Positions 19,964-27,419 of a stretch of DNA of 64,000 nt are shown here, one piece after another; within the stretch, counting starts at the first letter, position 1, and the number at the start of each line of letters is the position of its first letter. Origin of the DNA: Atherix ibis. Taxonomy: Eukaryota > Arthropoda > Insecta > Diptera > Athericidae. The DNA is taken from NCBI GenBank assembly GCA_958298945.1, contig OY282610.1, forward strand, positions 67,887,088 to 67,951,087. The letters run 5' to 3'. The notes beneath the pieces were generated by a model, which worked only from the letters and a program-made list of their open reading frames with translations, was not told the DNA's origin and did not search any database. The position numbers and the translations under genes are program-made.

Positions 19964-22514
19964 GGGAGAAATAACTAACACACGACAAATGTTAAGGAAA
20001 AGGGATATTGAATTGGTTTTTTTTTCTCCTTTTGTTAGTGACCAAAACGAGACAAAAAGGTCAAAATAAATAATCAATTAAATAAAACAAGACAAACTTC
20101 AACTAATTGTGATTAATATTACTATTATTTTCTATTTTTATAATTATCAATTGTTTTTTTTTTTTTTTTGAATGAGTAATAAATGAAAACAACTCTTTTG
20201 GAAAATGGGAAGGTGGCAGCACTACTCTTTCGTAAACATACATTAAAGTATGTGAAAGTTTTGATTTTGACTCCGTTTTTTTTTCTTCTCTTTTTTAATT
20301 AATAATTTTTTTAACTTAAGGCTTGTTTAAGATAGTTAAATTGTTAATATAAAAAATATTATTAAAAATAAAAGTTTTTTTTATTCTTAGAAATAATTTA
20401 ATTATTTTGCGTTTTATTTTTTATTTAGTATTTTTCAATTTTCTTTTTTTTCTATTTTCTATTTTTAATTTTAATTTTTCTATTGTATTTAAATTAAATT
20501 TTTTAAAAGTTTTGTATTTTCCATTTTTCTATGGTATTTTTCTTTATTTGAAATTTTTATTTTTTAGTGTTAATTTTATTTATTATTTTATTTCTGATAT
20601 CATTTATTTTAAGTTTTTATATTTTGTTCGTGGTTTTTTTAATTTTTATTCTTTCGTTTTTTAAGTTTAGTTTTTTATTTTTTTTTATTGTTTATTTTTG
20701 ATTTCGTATTTTTTATTTTGATTTTATATTTTTTATTTTATGTTTTTAATATTTAGTATTTATTTTGAATTTTCAATTTCTAATTTTTAGTTAATAATTT
20801 TTCATAATAAATTTTTGAATTTTTATTTTTTTTTGTTGTTTTTAAATTTTTAATTTTAAGTTTTCAGTTTTAATTTTTAATTTTCAGTTTTAATTTTTAA
20901 TTTTTAAGTTTTTATAATATTATTTTTAATTTTTATTTTTTTTTTCATTTGGAAATTTAAATTTTTTGTTTTTAATTTTTAATTTTGCGTTTTTTAAATT
21001 TAGTTTTTGACTTTTGTTTTTAATTTATTTTTTATTTTTTATTGTTTTTTTTGTTAGTTTATATTTTTTTATTTGCAATTTTTAATTGTTTTTATATTTT
21101 TATTTTTTCTCTATTATTTTTTATTTTATTTCTGATTTCATTTATTTTAAATTTTTATATCTTTTTTGTTGTTTTTTAATCTTCATTCGACATTTTTAAT
21201 TTTCAATTTTTAATTTTTAATTTTTATTTTTTAATTTTTAATTTTTTATTTTTATTTTTTTCTTCATTTTTATTTTTTTTTTTTTTTAATTTTTCTCTAT
21301 TATTTTTTATTTTTTATTTGTTTTTTCATTGCTGCTTTCATTTATTTGAAAGTTTTATTTTTTTTTCGGTGATTTCTAATTTTTAATTCAATATTTTTAA
21401 TTTAATTTTTAATTTTTCATAATAAATTTTTTCTTTTTAATTAAATAAAATTTTTTTTTAATTCTTAATTTTTCTTTTTTTAAGTTTAGTTTTTGATTTT
21501 GGTTTTTAATCTTTTTAAATTGTTATTCTTTATTTTGAATTTATATTTTTTTATTTTTTATTCTTAATTGTTCTGATTATTTTATTTTTTTCACTATTAT
21601 TTTTTATTTGTTATAATTTCTGATTTCATTTTTTTTTCGTTGTTTTTTAATTTATAATTTTTCATAAATTTTTTTTAATATTTCATGTTTTAATTTTTTT
21701 AATTTTTGTCATTTCGAAATTTAATAAAGAAATTTTTTTTAATTTTTGGTTTCATTTCTAATTTTTGAGTTTTGTTTATAATTTTTTTTTTTATTTTATA
21801 GTTTTAATTTTTTGTTTTTAATATTTAGTATTTATTTTTAAATTTTAATTTGATGTTAAATTTTTTATATTAAAAAATAATTTATTTATTTCAAGTTTTA
21901 CTTTTTATTGATTATTTTTTATTATTAATTTGAATTTTTAAACAATTTTTCGTTTCATTTTTATTTAATTTTAATTTTATATATTATTTATTTTGTAATT
22001 TTTTATTATATTATATTTTCAGATATATTGTATTTCTTAAATTTTTTCTTTTTCATTGTTATTAGTTTTCAATCTTTAATATTTAGTTATTTTTAAATTT
22101 TCTTTAATATAGTTTTTTTCAATCTTTTTTTTCATTTTTTATATTTTATATTTTTACTTTTAATACTTTTTTTCATTTTTGAATTTTAATTCTTTTAATC
22201 AAATTTAACTGAATCTATTTTCTAAAAAACAAACTAAAATTTTAAAGTATAAATAAATGTAAATAAATATTCACCTCGTTATTTTTTTCATATACTTCTT
22301 ATTAAACTAATTAATTATTTTTTGTTTTTTTTTTTCCTTTTCGTTTTTACAAATTTTACGTAACAAATTAAGTTTATATTATTCACTCAGTATAATATGA
22401 AAAGGTAATTTTGAATAGAACATTTAATAGAAAACTTTTTTTTTGTTTTTTTTCTGCTTGGAATTTTTTATTACAGCCTCAAGGACCAGCGTTATAGTAA
22501 CATGCCAAATGTAA
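11261..22514 (+). CDS. moody: Moody-like GPCR, five-exon model
   Basis: This is a rhodopsin-family (class A) orphan receptor. In Drosophila, Moody acts in subperineurial glia, signals through Gi/Go with the RGS protein Loco, and controls septate junctions and the blood-brain barrier. Proposed coding exons are 11261-11373, 11565-11705, 14663-14833, 17587-18347 and 22477-22514; all borders are GT/AG and phases agree, giving about 407 residues. TM1 carries GN, TM2 LCVADC, the TM3 end NRY in place of DRY (as in Drosophila Moody), and TM7 NPIIY. The third loop keeps KQNSIPNNLRP and KRNEWRITK-like blocks typical of Moody. The C-terminal tail is much shorter than in Drosophila, so further 3' exons or an alternative frame of the last exon are likely. 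Introns are filled with transposons. The first four exons are firm; the terminal exon is tentative. Confidence 0.9.
11565..11705 (+). CDS. moody: moody coding exon 2 (TM1)
   Basis: The acceptor is CCCTAACAG before 11565 and the donor is GTACGT at 11706. It encodes RFPRTTLTIAAVL through TM1 with the conserved GNSLTIIALL and the first cytoplasmic loop to AAAFII. Phases 2 in and 2 out join it to both neighbours. Confidence 0.92.
11740..12255. other. moody intron 2, left part
   Basis: No gene is recognised. An antisense frame at 11820-12155 (starting MSNRVVYKIVQSGFERG) looks like non-random protein sequence, perhaps a decayed transposon, but I cannot place it in a family. Confidence 0.35.
12259..12345. 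repeat. about 38-bp imperfect snap-back hairpin
   Basis: Arm 12259-12299 pairs with 12307-12345 at about 85-90 percent around a 7-base spacer. The right arm belongs to a segment (about 12310-12410) that is repeated at about 13486-13590. Confidence 0.85.
12310..13610. repeat. flanking direct repeats around an R1-like LINE tail
   Basis: The segment about 12310-12410 (GGTCTCACTATTAGTCTGG ... ATTCGGGGTACGAAAA) recurs at about 13488-13590, and a GAATTCGGATTGG...TACTCCTTTCG block occurs at 13457 and 13578. The LINE tail lies between the outer copies, so it probably landed in, or duplicated together with, an older repeat. Confidence 0.65.
12430..13420 (+). mobile_element. R1-clade-like LINE 3' end
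   Basis: The C-terminal region downstream of the reverse transcriptase is readable: YEIWQRRWDESVNGRW, then in a shifted frame TGHGNMNGFLYRRGLA and a CPCGA...ECGLYGDLRDLG zinc-knuckle-like block, then RYEILNRFAVALFERRARM to a stop near 12927. Stops and small frameshifts break it. The rest to about 13420 is the 3' UTR; closely related copies occur in antisense at about 26.06-26.48 kb and 33.48-33.88 kb. It lies in moody intron 2 in the sense direction. Clade is inferred from the WD..GRW / GHG layout and could be another R1-group member. Confidence 0.75.
13728..13800. repeat. 23-bp snap-back hairpin with 27-base loop
   Basis: Arm 13728-13750 pairs with 13778-13800 at 22 of 23 positions. The overall size (73 bases) is like that of a pre-miRNA, but it lies within repeat-rich intron sequence. 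Confidence 0.9.
14085..14345 (+). mobile_element. Tc1/mariner-like (DUF4817-type) transposase fragment
   Basis: The frame reads IIGPYCYRNESGATTFVNGG RYRAVITDIF, which matches the central part of the long insect Tc1/mariner-like transposases. A frameshifted run follows that ends in the block corresponding to WPP.S.DLTPFDFFL. Related copies lie at 28.0, 30.8-32.8 and 34.1-35.6 kb. Confidence 0.7.
14391..14490 (-). mobile_element. short mariner N-terminal fragment
   Basis: This stretch is about 85-90 percent identical to 19137-19235, the N-terminal coding part of a mariner transposase read on the minus strand (KDRQIVEDG...). A direct duplication AAATTGAACCTCTCGGATCA precedes it. Confidence 0.6.
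14663..14833 (+). CDS. moody: moody coding exon 3 (TM2-TM3)
   Basis: The acceptor is TTCTCCAATCAG and the donor GTAAGT. It encodes SLCVADCIFCCIVLPFNAYR (TM2 with the conserved Asp), the extracellular loop with TLGKLLCR including the disulfide Cys, and TM3 to TMITINR. The NRY motif is split over this donor. Confidence 0.95.
14834..15700. other. moody intron 3, left part
   Basis: AT-rich intron sequence; no recognised element. Confidence 0.5.
15950..17170 (-). mobile_element. RTE-like LINE reverse transcriptase, antisense in moody intron 3
   Basis: Reading leftward from about 17.15 kb, one sees SELIPDDWRLGIICRIFKK, then GSYQRGFTPGKSATGQ, then in the open frame 16750-16175 HNGLQQGDTLSCVLCNLALEK, CADDICVNLKE (the YADD box reduced to CADD), LHINEGKNKYIG and FFYLGS, and finally ERKILRRIFAPLNENERFQI. 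These are reverse transcriptase motifs in order, from the fingers to the thumb and tail. Several frameshifts and stops make it inactive. RTE-like is my best clade guess from the RIF.P.NEN tail. A possible further 3' portion extends to about 15720. Confidence 0.85.
17170..17586. other. moody intron 3, right part
   Basis: AT-rich intron with a polypyrimidine tract before the CCAG acceptor at 17586; no other element seen. Confidence 0.5.
17587..18347 (+). CDS. moody: moody coding exon 4 (TM4-TM7)
   Basis: The acceptor is TTTTTTCCAG. It encodes the Y of NRY, IMIAHHSYYTKIYKSLW, TM4 with CWIFSYGM, the second extracellular loop with LGTCSI, TM5, a long third loop (VVHKSERRMRCHASKQNSIP), TM6 with FLSFIMCYLPITV and TM7 with SSCINPIIYVIMNKQYRQAY. 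The donor is at 18348 (GAAG|GTAATT), phase 1. If this donor is not used, the frame runs on 18 codons to a stop at 18401-18403. Confidence 0.95.
18775..19235 (-). mobile_element. mariner transposase copy, internally deleted
   Basis: The minus frame reads STSKTNENLKQMRTLVRSDR RITSKLM (helix-turn-helix part), then jumps to DFADAWMLHHNNAPIHK (second catalytic region; the Asp of HDNAP is replaced by Asn) and to LKRRHLHAVDEIQR near the C terminus. The first Asp region and the PYSPDLAP block are missing, so it is a deleted, inactive copy of a mariner lineage different from copies 1 and 2. Confidence 0.85.
19240..19410 (-). mobile_element. possible LINE reverse transcriptase scrap
   Basis: The minus frame contains KLPSRLQTKITELIFLKQFL ILIDFNAIYES, reminiscent of the IDF.AAYDS core before the first catalytic Asp of reverse transcriptase. 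It is too short and decayed to classify. Confidence 0.35.
19925..19967. repeat. GA microsatellite
   Basis: An interrupted (GA)n run. Arg/Glu and Ser/Leu open frames over it are artefacts. Confidence 0.9.
20280..22200. repeat. T-rich low-complexity block in moody intron
   Basis: Nearly two kilobases are built of TTTTTAATTTTTAATTTTTATT-like strings on the + strand, with very few G or C. The strand asymmetry is strong (T far exceeds A) and is maintained throughout. No gene is supported. Confidence 0.8.
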
Positions 22515-22558
22515 AGGATGCACCGCATTTCGATCAATATTATTCGTACCAAAAATAG
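22477..22558 (+). CDS. moody: candidate terminal moody exon, two open frames
   Basis: The acceptor TTTTTTATTACAG ends at 22476. Joined in phase to exon 4, the frame gives a 12-residue tail (ASRTSVIVTCQM) and stops at 22512-22514. Another frame stays open from the acceptor to TAG 22556-22558 and reads LKDQRYSNMPNVKDAPHFDQ YYSYQK, which looks more like real protein. It would need a phase-2 donor that I did not find. Drosophila moody makes two receptor forms that differ at the C terminus by alternative splicing, so both frames may be used. Poly(A)-signal AATAAA copies follow at 22637-22642 and 22706-22711. Confidence 0.5.
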
Positions 22559-22636
22559 AAACAACAACCAACAAAAACTAAAAAAGGGGGAAAAAAACTA
22601 ATATTAAAATTAAGTAAAAACAGACAGATTAATTTA

Positions 22637-22642
22637 AATAAA
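22637..22642 (+). terminator. poly(A) signal after moody
   Basis: AATAAA about 80 bases after the end of the candidate terminal exon. A second copy lies at 22706-22711 in very A-rich sequence, so the exact cleavage site is uncertain. Confidence 0.35.
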
Positions 22643-22719
22643 TTAAAAATAATATTTAAAAAAAAATTCATATTGAAATGACAAATGATAAAATTAATTA
22701 TAATTAATAAAAAAAATTA

Positions 22720-23060
22720 TTTTCGTTCAAAAAAAAATCAAAAGAAAAACATTATTTTGCCATTGTTGGCAATCAAAAAAAAGGTAGTCTGTGTTTTTTA
22801 TTAGAACTTATCCAGAAACCATTAACTATATGTGTAGATGTCTCTAGTGGTTTGATCTCTAATCTGTCAATCTTAGCATCTCTGTCAGTTGTCACCTCCT
22901 CCACTCCACATCGCCATTTTGTACCTTTTCCTAAAAATAGACTTAGCTAGAAAAAGCCCCACTTCGATTTTCGGATTGACCTCATAGAACTATTCAATAA
23001 TAATAAAAATACGTGAAAATAAAAGTCTAATCCTTACTTTTTAATTAGTCAACCTTCATT
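22720..23060. other. spacer after moody
   Basis: Non-coding; nothing recognised. Confidence 0.4.
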
Positions 23061-23069
23061 TATCACTGA

Positions 23070-23660
23070 ACGAGTTTTTCCTCTGAAAATAAGCATAAAT
23101 TGAACATTTTTCATCCTATTAGACCATTCATATTTGTTTTGGAACATTTTTTATTACATTCGCCTATTTTTTACTTATTTGAGCCACATTTTGCTAGTTT
23201 GAACCCATTTTTTTTACAATGGCTTGGGTCATTTTTTATCCCATATATTTTACTCATTTGTGTAATTATTAATTCATTTGTATCATTTTTCAATCCTATA
23301 AGCCGTCTTTTATTCCAAAGATCTATTTTTTCTACGAGTATTAAACCATTTTGAATCCATTGAAAATTCAATAAAAATTTGCATTGAGCCATTTTTTGTT
23401 CTATTGCACCATATTTTACTACTTTGCGTAATTTTTCATTCCATTGACCCAATTTTTAATCTAGAGGCCCATTTTTTATATTATTAGCCAATTTTCAGTT
23501 TAATTTAATAATTTTTCATTGTATTAGCCTATTTTATACTAATTTGCACCATTTTTTGAGTCTATTGTCCCATTATTTGCTCTTGAGGACAGTTTTTATT
23601 TCTATTGGTTTATTTTTTAACTCCTTTGATTGTATTAAACCATTTTTATTGGTAACTTCG
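23070..23660. repeat. minisatellite with CCATTTTTTATTCTATTG unit
   Basis: A unit of about 20-40 bases around GCCATTTTTTATTCTATT recurs some 15-20 times in diverged form. Open frames on both strands here are repeat products. Confidence 0.75.
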
Positions 23661-23709
23661 GTAAGTGTGCACCTAGTCCTGAGTTCGATTATACGAAATT
23701 GTGACGCAG

Positions 23710-23780
23710 TGAAGCTATCTGATAGGAAGTGCGACATCTAATGGCAAGTAGATGTCGGCATTTCCTATCAGATAGCTTCA
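23710..23780. repeat. 31-bp snap-back hairpin
   Basis: Arm 23710-23740 pairs with 23749-23780 at about 28-29 positions with one unpaired base, around an 8-base spacer. It lies just after the minisatellite and before a G10 run (about 23836). Confidence 0.9.
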
Positions 23781-24039
23781 GTGTTCACTATTTATTAAAA
23801 AAGCTCCTACTTTTTGAACAAGAATCTGATGGAGGGGGGGGGGGGTTAGGAATATTTTTCCCCTCTTTAGAAATTGCACACACACAAAATTTCTTTGATA
23901 TGCAAATGTGTTAACAGTATTAACAGCTAAAATTGTAGCAGATATTATTTTTGTCATTTTTTATTTTAATTTAATTGCTAAACTGCGAATACTTATTTGT
24001 TTAGATTAAAAGTAAGTATAAACTCTGAATCCCTTTCGA

Positions 24040-24950
24040 ACGAGCTTTTGACACTATCCACAGATCTGCTATTTGGAACGCCGTACAAGAATTTGGTATT
24101 ATTATACTCACTCGCGTGAGCTTTACAGGAACTACGCATGCAGTGTACGCTTCAGTGGCAAGAAGTACGCTGAGTTCAACTACCACCAAAGGAGTACACC
24201 AAGGTTGCTTCTCCTCTCACCTAGACTCTTCTTGGCTGTTCAAGATAGTGTTAAGAAGTACTCCAAGAACCGATGCCCCAAATGGAATTAAGTGGGGCTT
24301 ATTTCAAAAGCCGAACGATGTTGATCTGCCTGATTGCACCAGCACTTAGCGACTTGCAAAGGAGACTAATGAAACTGATTTTTTCACGTAGGAAGTGTAG
24401 GACTGAAGGTTACTATAACCAAGACTGAATTAATGCAAATTGTACCGATAAACCAGACCCACCTCACGATCAACGATTACGTCGGTCGCTTTTGCTACCT
24501 GGGCACAGAGTCATATATCTTGTATCGCATCAAAAAAGCCCATAGTACCATAAGTTGAATCGGGACGCACTAAACTGAACATCTTTAATGCGACCGTGAA
24601 ATCAGTTATACATATACTCTATGGATTTGATACGTGGTATGTCACAAACACCTCAACCAAAAGACTCCAATCCTGAGTGTGTTTAATCTTCTGGCCAAAC
24701 TCGATCTTGAATTAGTACTTACTACCGCTAACATCGAACTAGCCTCTCAAGCTTGAGATTCGATGAAGCAAATAACTGTGAGTCGGGCATACTTTGAGCA
24801 AGCCTAACAAAGCCATAGTCAAAATGGCGTTCGAGTAGAACCCGCAAGGTTCTCTATGATGCAGCCACCTGTGAATCACCATCGAGAACGAGTTTAAATG
24901 GAAAAGCGTACGAAGAGAAGTCAAGCGACTTGCGCAGGACCGGCGATAAT
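24040..24950 (+). mobile_element. RTE-like LINE reverse transcriptase, 3' half
   Basis: Frames in order read AFDTIHRSAIWNAVQEFG (active-site region), ELYRNYACSVRFSGK, TKGVHQGCFSS, FCYLGTE, IKKAHSTI, KLNRDALNxT-like, FNATVKSVIHILYGFDTWYV and near the end EWNPQGS and KSVRREVKRLAQDRR. The LYG.DTW and NPQG...AQDRR tail is typical of RTE-group endonuclease/reverse transcriptases. At least four frameshifts break it. It differs in sequence from the copy in moody intron 3. Confidence 0.82.
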
Positions 24951-25050
24951 AGAGAGAGTTTATAAATAGAGAGAGCTCCGATAGGAGCGATATTGATGGT
25001 GCAGGATCGGCGTTAATAGAGAGCGCTCCGACAGGAGCAATATTGATGGA
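24930..25050. repeat. short tandem repeat at the RTE-like 3' end
   Basis: The string GGAGCGATATTGATGG, with upstream GAGAGAGCTCCGATA, is repeated as GAGAGCGCTCCGACAGGAGC AATATTGATGG about 60 bases later, together with CAGGAYCGGCG. RTE-clade LINEs commonly end in short tandem repeats, so this probably marks the 3' end of the LINE. Confidence 0.6.
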
Positions 25051-25409
25051 TATTAATAATAATTTAATAATGAATACCAAGGATTAAAAAAAGAAAGAAA
25101 TAGACAAACAATTTCTAAATTTAATCGGAAAATTTTAATTAACAAGTCGTCTCATTATGAGGATCTTACTATGTAAGGAAGGTCGCCAAATGGTACTTTA
25201 TTAACCTATAATTAAAAAGAGTATGAAAAACGACAAGCTTATTAGTTGCATATCGTGTGGAAATTAATTTTAATTATTAGCATCATTAATTATGGAATAA
25301 GGAATGGGAGGGACGGTTCAGACCTTCTGCAACAAAAAATGCTGATGGCTAGATTTAAGTTCGGTTTTTTGTTTAATTCAATTTCTCTGAGGAATGTAGG
25401 ATAATTGCA

Positions 25410-25660
25410 CTTATTAAAGGTATTTGACAGAGTTTGGTATGAAGCTTTTTTGTCGAAAAAGCCTGCATGTGGTGTCGACAATTGCCTCCGTAAATGAATT
25501 AGAAGCTACCTTTCGAAACATTAAGTGTAAGTAGTTTTGGATGAATTTAAGTCTGCAGTCCATCAAATAAATGCTGGTGTTCCTCAGGCTTCTATGGTAT
25601 CTCCGACTCTTTTTCTTTTTCATAAATGATATCTTATCTGTTTCTTCTAATTCAATCCAC
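25410..25660 (+). mobile_element. jockey-like LINE reverse transcriptase fragment
   Basis: Frames read FDRVWYEAFLSKKPACGVDN, then VVLDEFKSAVHQINAGVPQA SMVSPTLFL and FINDIL. AGVPQGS.LSPTLFL.FIND is the conserved region between RT motifs of the jockey/I group. It is broken by a frameshift near 25500 and runs directly into a mariner fragment. Confidence 0.75.
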
Positions 25661-25664
25661 TGTA

Positions 25665-25830
25665 TGAAAGTATTTTCATTGATTATCTTCAAAAAGGAAA
25701 AATAATCGATAGCGAATATTATACAAAAAAGTAAAGAGGAAGTAAAACAAGAAGACGAAGCAGATGAAGTCAAGAAAAAGCGACCACATTTGGCGAAAAA
25801 TTAAGCATTGTTTCAGCAATATAAAGTCCA
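25665..25830 (+). mobile_element. mariner copy 4, 5' piece
   Basis: Frames contain IDYLQKGKIIDSEYYT-like coding (partly frameshifted) and EVKKKRPHLAKN, ending in ALFQQ at about 25820, the place where the catalytic LFHQDNAP should follow. The continuation is found at 26495, so about 670 bp separate the two halves. Confidence 0.75.
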
Positions 25831-26059
25831 AAGTTAGATTTTATACCACAAGCCGACTACGACCCTAGTGACTGCAGATCTGTCAAGTAATGGATATCAC
25901 CAGCTCAACTTACTATTCTTCATCTTCTTCTTGCTCTTCAGGTACAACTTCACTCAGCTTCAACGCCATAATTTCCTCTTCTTCTTCATCTTTTTCATAA
26001 TTTCATATTCTTCGTCTTCTTTTTTATGAAGCAGGCAAACATTCAATTTTCCGCCAATT

Positions 26060-26480
26060 TCTGTGGTAAGCGGTCTCAACCAGCAGACTGCTCCCTCATC
26101 ACTTCATACACATTTGTGCAACTACCTGGTTCTGCTTCTAACCAGCTCCAACCATTACAAGTACGTCCATTTGCTAACAGTCAGTAACCAGTTTCAAGCC
26201 AGTCACTCTAACTGCTGGCATCAAGGTCTACCTAAACCTCCACTATCATCTGCAGTGATAGCATCTGGGACTCTGCCATCCCCGAGCATCAGTCGTATGA
26301 CTGCACCTGTGTTATAGGTGGTAACCACAGCCACCATGTTACAGTCAAATTATCCTTATCTTGGCCGGGCATGGCGAACGAACAATTGTGGGGCTCCCGA
26401 CCCCCATAGTACCAGTTTTTACGTCAGTTCGTAAACTTGTAATTTTCTGGTACTGATAGACCAGCTCAGAACCGCGGAAA
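26060..26480 (-). mobile_element. R1-like LINE 3' UTR, antisense copy inside mariner copy 4
   Basis: Aligned by eye, the reverse complement matches the 3' UTR at 12.97-13.42 kb: shared blocks include GTTAACAGTCAG/CAGTAACCAGTTTC, the CTCTAACTGC and CACTATCATCTGCAGTGATAG segments, GGTGGTAACCACAGCCACCA and CCATAGTACCAGTTTTTACG. It is more diverged than the copy at 33.5 kb. A CTTCTTCT-rich stretch (25920-26040) separates it from the left mariner half. Confidence 0.7.
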
Positions 26481-26494
26481 AAGTGACCACCATG

Positions 26495-26795
26495 CGGAAA
26501 AAACAATACACCAGTTCACACATCCATTGTCGCGATGGCCAAAATCAATGAGTTCAAGTTCGAATTGCTTCTTCATGGACCCTATTCGCCAGGGTTTAGC
26601 CGCCTCGGATTATTTTCTCTTTCCAAACTTTAAAAAAATGGCTTGGTGGTAAAAGATTTGCCAATAATGAAGAGGTGGAGTCTATTGTCAGTGTTTTGAC
26701 CGTTCTTACTATAAACAGGATATCGAAGCGTATTGAACATCGCTGGGAAAAAGTGTATCGAGCTAAAAGAAGAATATGTTGAAAAATGAAGATAT
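26495..26795 (+). mobile_element. mariner copy 4, 3' piece
   Basis: Picks up at DNTPVHTSIVAMAKINEFKF ELL, continues with GPYSPGF (the third Asp region, decayed) and, in shifted frames, LVVKDLPIMKRWS and KCIELKEEYVEK to the stop. Similar in type to mariner copy 1. Confidence 0.8.
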
Positions 26796-26809
26796 TCTTG
26801 CGTTTTCGT

Positions 26810-27190
26810 TGTTAGGTCGGGTACTTCTGGAACTACCCTAGTAGATGCGCAAGATATTAAAGAATTATTGCTTGTTACAACTGGTGAAAGTCTTTCCAAC
26901 GACGATCTTAAAGAATAAGTGGAACAACAAGTGCATGAATACAACGAGGAAAAGGAACTTTCAACGGATTTTCTTTAAAAGATTTTAGTCACCTACACGT
27001 ATAGCGTAAATTATGATATAAGTTCAAAGGTAAGACAAAGTGTCATTGATGCGTGATGTCTTGGTATCGACAACTGCTTCTTGAGTGAATCCCGGGAAAG
27101 GCAAGCGACGTTAGATGACTTCTTCACACAAAAAAAAACAAAAGATGTTAAATTACGAGGAACCTTTCTCATCGCAAACATCACTCCTTT
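26810..27190 (+). mobile_element. Tigger/pogo transposase C-terminal fragment
   Basis: Frames read TTLVDAQDIKELLLVTTGES LSNDDLKE, VEQQVHEYNEEKELSTDF and, near the end, RERQATLDDFFTQKK. The 'LS.DDL.EL..Q....' and terminal 'QTTLD.FF' are typical of the end of Tigger/jerky-type DDE transposases. It abuts mariner copy 4 directly. Confidence 0.75.
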
Positions 27191-27419
27191 CTTGAACTTT
27201 TTTTTATTTTAAGTCAAACTTCTTTATTCTGACTTATAATTCATGCCATAAATAAAGGATTGAATAAAAATATATTTTTATTGAAATTCTTCTACTTGCG
27301 CTATTGAAAAACATTCTTCGTTTTTGGGAATAATTTTTGGAAATAAAGCAAATTTTTTCTGTAGAGATAAAAATACGAATTTTGAATCGTTTGGTAAAAG
27401 CAGTTGAAATTTAAATAAG

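Larger units (their letters stand above)
18348..22476. other. moody intron 4 (as modelled)
   Basis: A 4.1-kb interval between the last firm exon and the proposed terminal exon. It holds a mariner fragment, a possible LINE scrap, a GA microsatellite and an extremely T-rich block. I saw no additional exon, but short C-terminal cassette exons could be hidden here. Confidence 0.5.

Noticed and set aside
20407..20664. 85-codon Phe-rich frame
   Set aside because: Produced by T-homopolymer sequence in an intron.
22820..22990. Possible tRNA or small RNA in a GC-raised patch after moody
   Set aside because: No cloverleaf, A-box or B-box could be drawn.
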